From an uncultured Spirochaetaceae bacterium (GTDB lineage: Bacteria > Spirochaetota > Spirochaetia > Treponematales > Treponemataceae), in the NCBI GenBank assembly GCA_902773215.1, contig CACYDQ010000280.1, forward strand, positions 1 to 5,612: a stretch of 5,612 nucleotides of DNA, read 5' to 3'. Positions 1 to 5,612 of this stretch are shown in pieces; position 1 is the stretch's first letter; the number at the start of each line of letters is the position of its first letter. Under the pieces are notes generated by a model. That model saw only the letters and a program-made list of their open reading frames with translations, was not told the DNA's origin and ran no database searches. Position numbers and translations under genes: made by a program.

Positions 1-957
1 ACCGGCGGACTTGTTGTGCTTGAGCTCCACAATCATCGCAGGCTTGGACTTGTCAAAGGGGATATACACGATGTCCGCGAAGCCTTTCCCCGCCGCCATC
101 TCCTTGACGATGGTGTATCCGTTCAGGGCATGGATGTAGGCCAGGTAAATCGCGCTCTGCAAGCAATATTCGTTATTATACGAGCGGTTGCTCGCCACGT
201 GCGTATGGCTGCAGTCCATCGCAACGGCGACCGATTCCTCGTCACCGGAAACTGTGGCTTCCAGAAGTTTCTTGGAATCCTGAATGATGCTGTTCGTCAC
301 CTCATAGTCGGAATTGTTCCTGATGGCCTTCTGCCATTCCTGATGAATCTCGCGGTTGGGAATGTAGCATTCCCGCTCCTCCGCATCGTATGCGAGGTAG
401 CCGAGGTGTATCAGGAACGCGAACACGTCATCCCTGCTGTGGAAGCCGCTCATCGTATTGTCGTACATCTCGGCGTTCAGGGAAACTCTTTTCCCCGCGA
501 GCATGGAGATGACATCCTCCTTTATGCCGCCGAAGTTCATGCTGATTTTCTCAGCGACGACGGCATAGGTAGAGGTTCCGCTCCAGTAAGAGCGGAAGTC
601 TTTTGTCATCATGGCCTCCATCACGGCCTCCGGATTGTAGACCTCAAATTCCCCCAGCCTGTAGCCGTCATACCAGCTTTTACACAGGTCATAGTCACAG
701 CCGTACTTCTTGCACAGGGACTCGACCTCTTCCGACGTGAAACCCACGAATTCGGAGAATTCTCCTGCATACAGCATGCTGTAGGGGCGGAAGGTGTTCA
801 GCTTGGACTGCACCTTGTCCTTCATAATCGGCAGAATCCCAGTCAAGTAGGCGAGCGGGATGGCCGCCTTCAGGTCCTTGCTCTTGAACAGGGAGTTCAG
901 GAAAGCACGGTAAATCTCAAGCTCCTTCTCGGAGACCTGCTCACGGAGAAGCACTCC
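1..957 (-). pseudogene. AAA-ATPase-like / PD-(D/E)XK nuclease protein, 5'-truncated remnant, also cut by the window edge
   Basis: The minus strand is open for 319 codons from 957 to the left edge, with a TAA immediately upstream at 960-958. The reading matches the middle and C-terminal parts of the widespread 'AAA-ATPase-like plus PD-(D/E)XK nuclease' proteins (DUF1703 type). It begins GVLLREQ, where intact members continue from the Walker B motif (IDEWD...). It then shows LAYLTGILPIMK, a GFTSEEV segment, WYDGYRLG, YNPEAV, SYWSGTSTY, FLIHLGYLAYD and IPNREI. The nuclease-fold core is GFADIVYIP (Asp codon 75-73) and VELKHNKSAG (Glu codon 27-25, Lys codon 21-19). The usual first ~140 residues, including Walker A, are absent, and the 129 bp up to hldD cannot hold them. 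No start codon has a properly spaced ribosome site: GTG 954-952 overlaps the AAGGAG, and the first in-frame ATG (825-823) lies inside the fold. I infer a pseudogene. The cellular role of the intact family is poorly known. The stop codon lies outside the window. Confidence 0.85.
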
Positions 958-959
958 TT
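954..959 (-). promoter_or_regulatory. Orphaned Shine-Dalgarno sequence of the AAA/nuclease remnant
   Basis: The minus strand reads AAGGAG here, about 10 nt after the predicted transcription start. It runs straight into the GGA GTG CTT codons of the remnant with no start codon at normal spacing. An out-of-frame GTG nine bases downstream would give only 15 codons. The site looks like the native ribosome-binding site of a gene whose start was deleted. Confidence 0.5.
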
Positions 960-976
960 ACAAAAGACGTTACGCC

Positions 977-1005
977 ATTATAGTCCAGAAAAATAGAAAT
1001 GTCAA
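977..1005 (-). promoter_or_regulatory. Perfect-consensus sigma70 promoter facing the AAA/nuclease remnant
   Basis: On the minus strand the -35 box is TTGACA (1005-1000) and the -10 box is TATAAT (982-977), separated by 17 bp (999-983). All twelve hexamer bases and the spacer length match the sigma70 optimum. The spacer is T-rich. Transcription would start near 970 and enter the truncated gene at once. The promoter lies 85 bp downstream of the hldD stop, so it cannot serve the heptose operon. Confidence 0.8.
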
Positions 1006-1089
1006 AGAACGCCGGCCGCAATGCAACCCGACGGCAGCACGCAGCCTTATATATTTCCACAGCGGCTCGCGCCTCTGAGAAATTCCTTC
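1006..1089. other. Intergenic spacer after hldD, no terminator recognised
   Basis: These 84 bp separate the hldD stop from the consensus promoter. They contain only short GC-rich complementary stretches, such as GGC/GCC pairs around 1060-1072, without a following T tract, so I do not call a rho-independent terminator. No coding sequence on either strand is convincing. Read-through from hldD into the remnant is therefore possible. Confidence 0.4.
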
Positions 1090-2067
1090 TTACCAGATTT
1101 CCCTGCCGCGCATCAGGTAGTTCCGCACGTAGTCGGTCACGCCCTCCTCCAGGCTATGGAACGGGGCGGTATATCCGGCACGGCGCAGCTTGTCCATCCG
1201 GGCTTCAGTAAAGTACTGGTATTTGCCACGCAAGTTTTCCGGCATATCGATGTAGTCGATGCAGACGGGTCTTTCCATTGCCCCGAAAGTCGCGGCGGCA
1301 AGGTCATAGAAGCTCCGTGCCTTGCCGGTGCCGAGGTTGAAGAGGCCGCTGACTTCCGGATGCGACATCGTCCAGGCGATGACGGCGCATACGTCCTTGA
1401 CGTACACAAAGTCGCGCAGCTGGCCGCCGTCCGGCACCCCCTCCTTGTAGGACTTGAACAAGCCTTTGCGCCCGGAGGCCGTCACATCGTTGAACGTATG
1501 GAAGACGACGCTCGCCATGCTGCCCTTGAAGTACTCGTTGGGCCCGTAGACATTGAAGAACTTGAAACCGACGTGCTGCGGCGGGGCCTTGTTCCCGGCG
1601 GCAAGCTCTTTCTGAACCCAGAGGTCAAAGAGCTGCTTGGAGTAGCCGTAGCCGTTGAGCGGCATGAGCTTCGTTATGTCGTCCTCGTCGTCAAAGCCGT
1701 TCGAGCCGTTGCCATAGGTCGCCGCGCTTGAGGCGTAGATAAAAGCTGCCCCTGTCTCCGCGCAGAAATGCCAGAGGGTCTTGGTGAACCCAAAATTGTT
1801 CCTGTACAGGAAGTCAAAGTCCCGCTCGGTCGTCGCCGAGCATGCCCCCAGGTGAATGACGCAGTCCACCCGGTCCTTGAACTCCGGGAGCCGCCGCAGG
1901 AAATCGTCCCGCCCGATGTATTCGGCATAGCGCTTACCCCGGAGGTTCATCCACTTGTCCGTGGCCGCTATGTGGTCCACGACAGCGATGTCCTCCAGCC
2001 CCCTGTCGTTCAGTGTCCTGAGCATGCAGCTCCCGATGAAGCCCGCCCCTCCCGTCACGATTATCAT
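1090..2067 (-). CDS. hldD: ADP-L-glycero-D-manno-heptose 6-epimerase
   Basis: This NAD(P)-dependent short-chain dehydrogenase/epimerase converts ADP-D-glycero-beta-D-manno-heptose to the L-glycero form, the last step of the cytosolic ADP-heptose pathway. The 325-residue product starts with the Rossmann motif GGAGFIG (residues 6-12). It carries the family-typical HLGACSATTERD (72-83), YASSAATYG (111-119) with the catalytic-site serines, and the YGYSK pair (Tyr140, Lys144). Further HldD signatures are GFKFFNVYGPNEYFKGSMAS (167-186), RDFVYVKDV and GLFNLGTGKARSF; the C-terminal region also matches HldD of Escherichia coli. Length is close to the usual ~310-330 residues. The start ATG overlaps the TGA of the upstream adenylyltransferase gene (ATGA) and has AGGGG seven bases ahead (2079-2075). 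It is the last gene of the operon. The match is specific enough to separate it from generic sugar-nucleotide epimerases. Confidence 0.95.
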   Translation of the reverse strand: MIIVTGGAGFIGSCMLRTLNDRGLEDIAVVDHIAATDKWMNLRGKRYAEYIGRDDFLRRLPEFKDRVDCVIHLGACSATTERDFDFLYRNNFGFTKTLWHFCAETGAAFIYASSAATYGNGSNGFDDEDDITKLMPLNGYGYSKQLFDLWVQKELAAGNKAPPQHVGFKFFNVYGPNEYFKGSMASVVFHTFNDVTASGRKGLFKSYKEGVPDGGQLRDFVYVKDVCAVIAWTMSHPEVSGLFNLGTGKARSFYDLAAATFGAMERPVCIDYIDMPENLRGKYQYFTEARMDKLRRAGYTAPFHSLEEGVTDYVRNYLMRGREIW

Positions 2068-2552
2068 ATACTCACCCCTGTATGCTGCCGTATCCGCTCG
2101 ATTATGCCCGTGCTGGACCTGCCAGCCAGCAGATCCGCAAAGACGACCTTGCCCCCATAAGAGGCGGCGGTGTCCATCTCCGGGATGTGCTTTCCCCGGT
2201 AGTCCCCGCCCTTGATGATGATGTCGGGCCGTATGGCCGCATATATCCCGCAGGGGGTCGCCTCGTCGAACACGTGCACCAGATCAACGCAGGCGAGGGC
2301 AGAAAGCACCGTCGCCCTGTCCTCCTGTGTGTTTACGGGCCGCTCCGCCCCTTTCAGCCCACGAACGGACCTGTCAGAGTTCAGGAGGACGATAAGAAAG
2401 TCACAGAGGCTTCTTGCCTCCTCCAGATACATGACGTGACCCGCATGCAGGATGTCAAAGCAACCGCTCGTCGCGCCGACCTTCCTACCGAGCTTCTTAT
2501 TGGAGGACACGATTCTTTGCAGCCCTTCCAAATCACAAATCTTCGAACGCAT
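2064..2552 (-). CDS. rfaE2: D-glycero-beta-D-manno-heptose 1-phosphate adenylyltransferase (stand-alone HldE C-terminal domain)
   Basis: This enzyme transfers AMP from ATP to heptose 1-phosphate to give ADP-D-glycero-beta-D-manno-heptose, the substrate of HldD. The 162-residue product is a nucleotidyltransferase of the cytidylyltransferase-like superfamily. GCFDILHAGH (30-39) holds the HxGH nucleotide-binding motif (His36, His39). Further family motifs are LLNSDRSVRGLKG (56-68), RPDIIIKGGDY (108-118) and SSTGIIERI (146-154), equivalent to the second ATP-contact motif. In Escherichia coli this activity is the C-terminal half of fused HldE; here it is a separate gene. Its start overlaps the 3' end of the kinase gene by 20 bp, and its TGA overlaps the hldD start by 4 bp. 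The ribosome site is weak (AGGA three bases before the ATG), consistent with translational coupling. A glycerol-3-phosphate cytidylyltransferase is the main alternative by fold, but gene order argues strongly for the heptose enzyme. Confidence 0.93.
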   Translation of the reverse strand: MRSKICDLEGLQRIVSSNKKLGRKVGATSGCFDILHAGHVMYLEEARSLCDFLIVLLNSDRSVRGLKGAERPVNTQEDRATVLSALACVDLVHVFDEATPCGIYAAIRPDIIIKGGDYRGKHIPEMDTAASYGGKVVFADLLAGRSSTGIIERIRQHTGVSI

Positions 2553-3531
2553 CTATCCTGCCTGCCAGCTCCCCTGCCGTCACGGACGCGGTCCCGGCCT
2601 TGCCGACAACGATTCCGGCGGCAATATTTGCGAGCCGTATGGAGTCCTGTACAGGAAGCCCGGAAGAGACACCGAGCGTCATCGTGCTTATCACGGTGTC
2701 CCCCGCCCCGGTCACGTCGAACACCTGCAGGGCATGGCTCGCGAAGTCCTCCCTGCCGTAATCCCTGCTGAACAAAGATATGCCGCTCTCGCCCCTCGTG
2801 ACGACGAGATTCCCCGCCCCGGACTGCTCCAGGTACAGGAAGCCCGCCCTGCTCAGGCAGTCGTCATCCCGTATCTTGATTCCGGTCGCGTCCTCAAGCT
2901 CCTTCTTGTTGGGCTTGATTATGTCCGCCCCCTTGAATTTGTCCATCTTCCTGCTCTTGGAGTCCACGGTGACAAGCACGCCGGCATCCTTGCAGAGGGA
3001 GACAAGGGAAGCGATGAATCCCGGATCGCTGAAAAGGCCTTTCCTGTAATCGGAAAGAATGACGGCATCCACAGCATGCAGCCGCCCCCTCACGAAGTCG
3101 AGCAGGGCGCGCTGCGAGCCGGGAAGTATGCACTCGTCCTTCTCCGAGTCCACGCGGAGCAGCTGCTGTCCCCTCGTCGTAAAGCGGGTCTTGACGGCGG
3201 TAGGCCGCCCCTCCTCGCCAACTATCCCGTCCGTGACGATTCCGGCGGCTCCGAGGTTCTCGCGGAGCCATATCCCGCAGTCGTCTTGTCCTGCAATGCC
3301 ACAGGCAATGACGGAAGCACCGAGCGACCTCAGGTTGACGGCGACGTTCGCAGCTCCTCCGGCCCTCCGTTTTTTCTCCTCAAAGTTCAGGACAGCGACG
3401 GGAGCCTCGGGGCTTATGCGGGAAACGCTTCCAACGACATACTCGTCAACCATGAGGTCACCCATAACGAGTATCCGTTTCCGGGGAAATTCTTCAAGGA
3501 TAATCCCCTCAAGCACGTCTTTCGCAATCAT
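2533..3531 (-). CDS. rfaE1: D-glycero-beta-D-manno-heptose 7-phosphate kinase (stand-alone HldE N-terminal domain)
   Basis: This PfkB/ribokinase-family enzyme phosphorylates D-glycero-D-manno-heptose 7-phosphate at C1 using ATP, giving the 1,7-bisphosphate. From the chosen ATG the product is 332 residues, normal for stand-alone RfaE1. It shows VMGDLMVDEYVVG (22-34), the RfaE-typical SRISPEAPVAVL (37-48), the PfkB first signature GGAANVAVNLRSLGA (58-72), ILSDYRKG (158-165), DIIKPNKKELE (203-213) and the second signature DVTGAGDT (272-279) with catalytic Asp278. The frame stays open to 3639, but that extra segment is AT-rich, hydrophobic and overlaps the control-region repeats. The ATG at 3531 has GGAG eight bases upstream and starts just before the conserved fold, so I prefer it. 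It is the first gene of the operon. Confidence 0.93.
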   Translation of the reverse strand: MIAKDVLEGIILEEFPRKRILVMGDLMVDEYVVGSVSRISPEAPVAVLNFEEKKRRAGGAANVAVNLRSLGASVIACGIAGQDDCGIWLRENLGAAGIVTDGIVGEEGRPTAVKTRFTTRGQQLLRVDSEKDECILPGSQRALLDFVRGRLHAVDAVILSDYRKGLFSDPGFIASLVSLCKDAGVLVTVDSKSRKMDKFKGADIIKPNKKELEDATGIKIRDDDCLSRAGFLYLEQSGAGNLVVTRGESGISLFSRDYGREDFASHALQVFDVTGAGDTVISTMTLGVSSGLPVQDSIRLANIAAGIVVGKAGTASVTAGELAGRIDAFEDL

Positions 3532-3539
3532 TTCGCCCG

Positions 3540-3543
3540 CTCC
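3540..3543 (-). promoter_or_regulatory. Ribosome-binding site fixing the rfaE1 start
   Basis: The minus strand reads GGAG followed by eight bases (CGGGCGAA) and the ATG at 3531-3529. This supports the downstream start over the longer 368-codon frame, whose first codons fall inside the AT-rich promoter region. Confidence 0.6.
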
Positions 3544-3562
3544 GGCATCTGCAACTCCATAG

Positions 3563-3659
3563 ATTCGTATAAAAATGAAAAGAATATACGATTTTACGTA
3601 TATAACACCCATATTAATACTTACATTCGTATTTTTCAAGAAGTTTGTACGATTTTACG
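3563..3659. repeat. Duplicated two-part operator-like block in the divergent promoter region
   Basis: ATTCGTAT occurs at 3563-3570 and again at 3625-3632. TACGATTTTACG occurs at 3587-3598 and again at 3648-3659. The two parts keep the same order and spacing (16 and 15 bp apart), so the whole block is present twice with a 61-62 bp offset. The sequence between the parts is not conserved except around AAGAA. In copy one the second part sits in an inverted repeat, TATACG (3585-3590) and CGTATA (3597-3602) around a six-base centre. This is the pattern of paired binding sites for a dimeric regulator. The adjacent helix-turn-helix gene is the obvious candidate, but that is inference. Confidence 0.6.
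3611..3639 (-). promoter_or_regulatory. Candidate promoter of the rfaE1-rfaE2-hldD operon
   Basis: On the minus strand TTGAAA (3639-3634) and TAATAT (3616-3611) are separated by 17 bp. The -35 matches consensus at five of six positions and the -10 at four of six. Transcription would start near 3604 and leave a leader of about 70 nt. The -35 box falls inside the second copy of the duplicated block, and the first copy lies in the leader, an arrangement that would suit repression. The region is AT-rich, so other hexamer pairs are possible. Confidence 0.4.
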
Positions 3660-3674
3660 CAGTATATTTTTCCT

Positions 3675-3947
3675 ATGGAATTTTGGGACAATGTCGAGGA
3701 ACTGAGGGCTGCCCAGCACACGTCTTACCGCTGGATTTCCCAAAAAACGGGGCTTCCCGAGACAACCATTTCTTCCATGCGGAATTCAGGAACGGAGCCA
3801 AGGGTCTCCGATGCCATAAAACTCGCCTCGGCCCTTGGCACGACGGTTGAATTCCTTTGCACAAAAACAAGAATTCCCCACGACAGCTATTACGAGAAAT
3901 ACAACTGCCTGAAAACGGCCCTGTCCAAGATGCTCGAAACCTACTGA
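3675..3947 (+). CDS. Small XRE-like helix-turn-helix transcriptional regulator
   Basis: The 90-residue product begins MEFWDNVEEL. It has a lambda-repressor-like HTH domain at about residues 5-65: WISQKTGLPETTISSMRNSG (20-39) forms the scaffold and recognition helices, and SDAIKLASALGTTVEFLC (45-62) the closing helices. A short charged and aromatic tail follows (63-90, ending SKMLETY) and may serve dimerisation. There is no further domain, so it resembles stand-alone repressors and small HTH proteins common in treponemes. It diverges from the heptose operon across 143 bp containing a duplicated operator-like block, so autoregulation and control of the heptose genes are both plausible. The frame extends upstream to a TTG at 3645, but that would place ten codons over the repeat; MEFW fits the usual family N-terminus. 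No Shine-Dalgarno precedes the ATG, which is unusual beside the well-marked starts of most neighbours. Confidence 0.82.
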   Translation: MEFWDNVEELRAAQHTSYRWISQKTGLPETTISSMRNSGTEPRVSDAIKLASALGTTVEFLCTKTRIPHDSYYEKYNCLKTALSKMLETY

Positions 3948-3965
3948 GCGGACATCACTTTGCGA

Positions 3966-3994
3966 TTGCAAGAGGGGCAAAAATCGGCTATGAT
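3966..3994 (+). promoter_or_regulatory. Promoter of the C11 protease gene
   Basis: TTGCAA (3966-3971) and TATGAT (3989-3994) are separated by exactly 17 bp. The -10 box matches consensus at five of six positions and the -35 at four of six. Transcription would start near 4001 and leave a leader of about 38 nt. The -35 box overlaps a small inverted repeat, TTGC-GATT-GCAA (3960-3971). The site begins 18 bp after the regulator stop, so the protease can be transcribed independently of the regulator. Confidence 0.6.
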
Positions 3995-4026
3995 ATAACG
4001 CAACATCAGCATACGATTCTTGTAAC

Positions 4027-4031
4027 AGGAG
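4027..4031 (+). promoter_or_regulatory. Ribosome-binding site of the C11 protease gene
   Basis: AGGAG is followed by seven bases (CGTTATT) and the ATG at 4039. It fixes the start and shows that the Gly-rich, charged N-terminus of the protease is truly translated. Confidence 0.75.
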
Positions 4032-4038
4032 CGTTATT

Positions 4039-5612
4039 ATGGACCAGAAAAGACCTCGCGGGAGGGACACCCACGTAACGAACAACAGCACGGGAGTGCA
4101 CAAGAGGGGCGACGGGCTCGGAACAGGGCCGGTCGGTTCCTCGGGCGGCTACGGCAGGCCGGGCGGGAGCGGCGGCCATTCCGGTGGCGGCGGAGTCAGG
4201 GCCGTCGGCGGGGGCGGACTGGGCCTCATCGTCCTCCTGTTCGTACTCAAGATGTGCCTGGGCGGGGGCGGGGCCTCTACCGGCACGGATGCGGGCAGCC
4301 AGCAGACCCAGGCGGAAAGCTCCGGCTCCATACTGGAGACGGTTTCGGGGATGCTCGGCGGGGAATCGGGCGGACTTTCGGATATCCTTGGCGGTATCAC
4401 CGGTGGCGGCTCCAGCCCCGTGTCGTCAGGTTCCTCATCGGGCTCGGCGACCTCATACAGCAAGATAGACACGTCGGTCGCGGCCGGCTCACGGGCAAAA
4501 TACACAAAGTTTGTTGGTGGCGGCAACGACACCGTCACGATAATGGTCTACATGTGCGGAACCGACCTTGAGTCCAAGCACGGCATGGCCTCCAACGACC
4601 TTGGCGAGATGGCGGCGGCGCAGCTGAGCGACAAGATAAACCTGCTCGTCTACACGGGCGGCTGCAAGAGCTGGCAGACAAAGGGCATCTCCAATTCTAC
4701 CAACCAGATTTACCAGGTGGTTTCCGGCGGCCTCAAGCCCCTCGTCAAGGACGACGGCAGCAAGGTGATGACCGATCCCAAGACGCTTTCTTCCTATATA
4801 AAGTGGTGCAAGTCCAAGTATCCGGCGGACCGCTACGAGCTCATCTTCTGGGATCACGGCGGCGGCTCGGTCTCGGGCTACGGCTACGACGAGAAGAATC
4901 CCCGGAGCGGTTCCATGAGCCTTTCGGGAATCAACAAGGCGCTCAAGGACGGCGGGGTCAAGTTTGACTTCATCGGCTTCGACGCATGCCTCATGGCGAC
5001 TGCCGAGACCGCGCTCATGCTGAACAGCTACGGCGACTACATGATAAGCTCCGAGGAGACCGAACCGGGAATCGGCTGGTTCTACACCAACTGGCTCAAC
5101 CAGTTGTCCAAGAACACGTCCACCTCCACGCTCGAAATCGGAAAGACGATCGTCGATGACTTCGTGAAGACCTGCGACCAGCAGTGCCGCGGGCAGAAGA
5201 CGACGCTCTCCGTCATAGACCTTGCGGAATTCAGCAACACGGTTCCGTCCAAGCTGACAAGTTTCTCCAAGTCACTGACGAACTACATCGCGAAGAACGA
5301 CTACAAGACAGTCTCCGATGCCCGCTACAACACCCGCGAGTTCGCGGCCTCCAGCAGGATTGACCAGATTGACCTGGTGGACATGTGCAACAAGGTGGGA
5401 AGCAGCGAGGGCAAGGTCCTTGCCAAAGTCCTGCAGGGAGCGGTCAAGTACAACAAGACCTCGTCCAACATGACGAACGCCTACGGGGTTTCAATCTACT
5501 TCCCCTACAAGAACGCCTCCTACGTCGATACCGCATGCGACAACTACGAGGACATCGGCATGGACGACAGCTACGCGGACTGCATCAAGGCATTCGCGAG
5601 CATGGAAGTCTC
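4039..5612 (+). CDS. Clostripain-family (C11) cysteine peptidase, membrane-anchored, 3' end beyond the window
   Basis: This is a likely secreted-face endopeptidase cutting after Arg or Lys, as known for clostripain and PmC11. The 524 visible residues fall into four parts. Residues 1-60 are basic and Gly-rich (RPRGRD, then KRGDGLGTGPVG and several GGG runs). One membrane segment covers about 61-74 (LGLIVLLFVLKMCL). A Gly/Ser-rich linker runs to about 160. The catalytic domain starts at NDTVTIMVYMCGTDLES (163-179). It contains WDHGGG with catalytic His273 and FDACLM with Asp315 (predicted basic S1 pocket) and nucleophile Cys317. ASSRIDQIDLVDMC (437-450) and AYGVSIYFP (481-489) follow as in the family. 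There is no cleavable signal peptide, so I predict N-in/C-out topology. The first ATG is supported by an AGGAG site. Family membership is certain by motif; the substrate and any autoprocessing are unknown. The frame is open at the right edge. Confidence 0.92.
   Translation, partial: MDQKRPRGRDTHVTNNSTGVHKRGDGLGTGPVGSSGGYGRPGGSGGHSGGGGVRAVGGGGLGLIVLLFVLKMCLGGGGASTGTDAGSQQTQAESSGSILETVSGMLGGESGGLSDILGGITGGGSSPVSSGSSSGSATSYSKIDTSVAAGSRAKYTKFVGGGNDTVTIMVYMCGTDLESKHGMASNDLGEMAAAQLSDKINLLVYTGGCKSWQTKGISNSTNQIYQVVSGGLKPLVKDDGSKVMTDPKTLSSYIKWCKSKYPADRYELIFWDHGGGSVSGYGYDEKNPRSGSMSLSGINKALKDGGVKFDFIGFDACLMATAETALMLNSYGDYMISSEETEPGIGWFYTNWLNQLSKNTSTSTLEIGKTIVDDFVKTCDQQCRGQKTTLSVIDLAEFSNTVPSKLTSFSKSLTNYIAKNDYKTVSDARYNTREFAASSRIDQIDLVDMCNKVGSSEGKVLAKVLQGAVKYNKTSSNMTNAYGVSIYFPYKNASYVDTACDNYEDIGMDDSYADCIKAFASMEV

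Noticed and set aside
16..996. A 326-codon open frame on the plus strand at the left edge
   Set aside because: It is the exact codon-aligned antisense of the AAA/nuclease remnant, whose minus-strand reading carries many recognisable family motifs. The plus-strand reading has no recognisable domain.
1006..1089. Possible terminator after hldD
   Set aside because: The available stems are three to four base pairs and none is followed by a T tract in the direction of transcription.
1021..1731. A 236-codon plus-strand frame opposite hldD
   Set aside because: It is antisense to a gene with complete family motifs and has no domain of its own.
3532..3639. N-terminal extension of the kinase (36 extra codons with a hydrophobic stretch)
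   Set aside because: It could mimic a membrane anchor, but it overlaps the duplicated control sequences, is far more AT-rich than the gene, and a well-spaced GGAG supports the ATG at 3531.
2452..3705. A 417-codon plus-strand frame opposite the kinase gene
   Set aside because: It is antisense to the well-supported kinase and runs through the AT-rich control region. Long antisense frames are expected in GC-rich DNA with strong codon bias.
4150..4300. GC-rich GGC/GGG runs as a possible repeat array or structured RNA
   Set aside because: They are in frame and encode the Gly-rich tail of the protease directly behind a good start, so coding explains them.
4149..4538. A Pro-rich 129-codon minus-strand frame
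   Set aside because: It is the complement of the Gly/Ser-rich tail of the protease; Gly codons read as Pro on the other strand. No ribosome site or domain is evident.

Overview
This 5.6-kb, GC-rich window holds a three-gene ADP-heptose operon on the minus strand, a small helix-turn-helix regulator diverging from it, a membrane-anchored clostripain-type (C11) protease that runs off the right edge, and, at the left edge, a decayed AAA-ATPase/PD-(D/E)XK gene. The host looks like a gut or rumen anaerobe. The left-edge gene family is abundant in anaerobes such as Treponema, Bacteroidetes and Clostridia. The regulator resembles small HTH proteins I associate with treponemes, and the Gly-rich C11 protease type is familiar from Clostridia. 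I lean weakly to a Treponema-like spirochaete; the window alone does not settle this.

Layout. Positions 1-957 (minus) are the C-terminal two thirds of an AAA-ATPase-like protein with a PD-(D/E)XK nuclease fold. Its start codon, Walker A and most of Walker B are missing, yet a perfect-consensus sigma70 promoter (977-1005) and a Shine-Dalgarno sequence stand directly in front of it, as after a short internal deletion. Positions 1090-3531 (minus) carry hldE1/rfaE1 (heptose-7-phosphate kinase), hldE2/rfaE2 (heptose-1-phosphate adenylyltransferase) and hldD/rfaD (ADP-heptose 6-epimerase), joined by 20-bp and 4-bp overlaps and so probably translationally coupled. They supply three steps of ADP-L-glycero-D-manno-heptose synthesis; the isomerase (GmhA) and phosphatase (GmhB) are not in the window.

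Positions 3532-3674 are an AT-rich divergent control region. It contains a two-part sequence block present twice, 61-62 bp apart, that brackets a candidate promoter for the heptose operon. The regulator gene (3675-3947, plus) follows and is the natural candidate to bind there. After a 91-bp gap with a good sigma70-type promoter comes the C11 protease gene (4039 to the window end, plus), which has a Gly-rich basic cytoplasmic tail, one membrane segment, a low-complexity linker and a catalytic domain with both the His and Cys active-site motifs.

I see no RNA gene, CRISPR array, insertion sequence or clear rho-independent terminator. No wholly new system is evident. The points most worth a second look are the duplicated operator-like block, the deletion-like fusion of a consensus promoter to the AAA/nuclease remnant, and the architecture of the protease.
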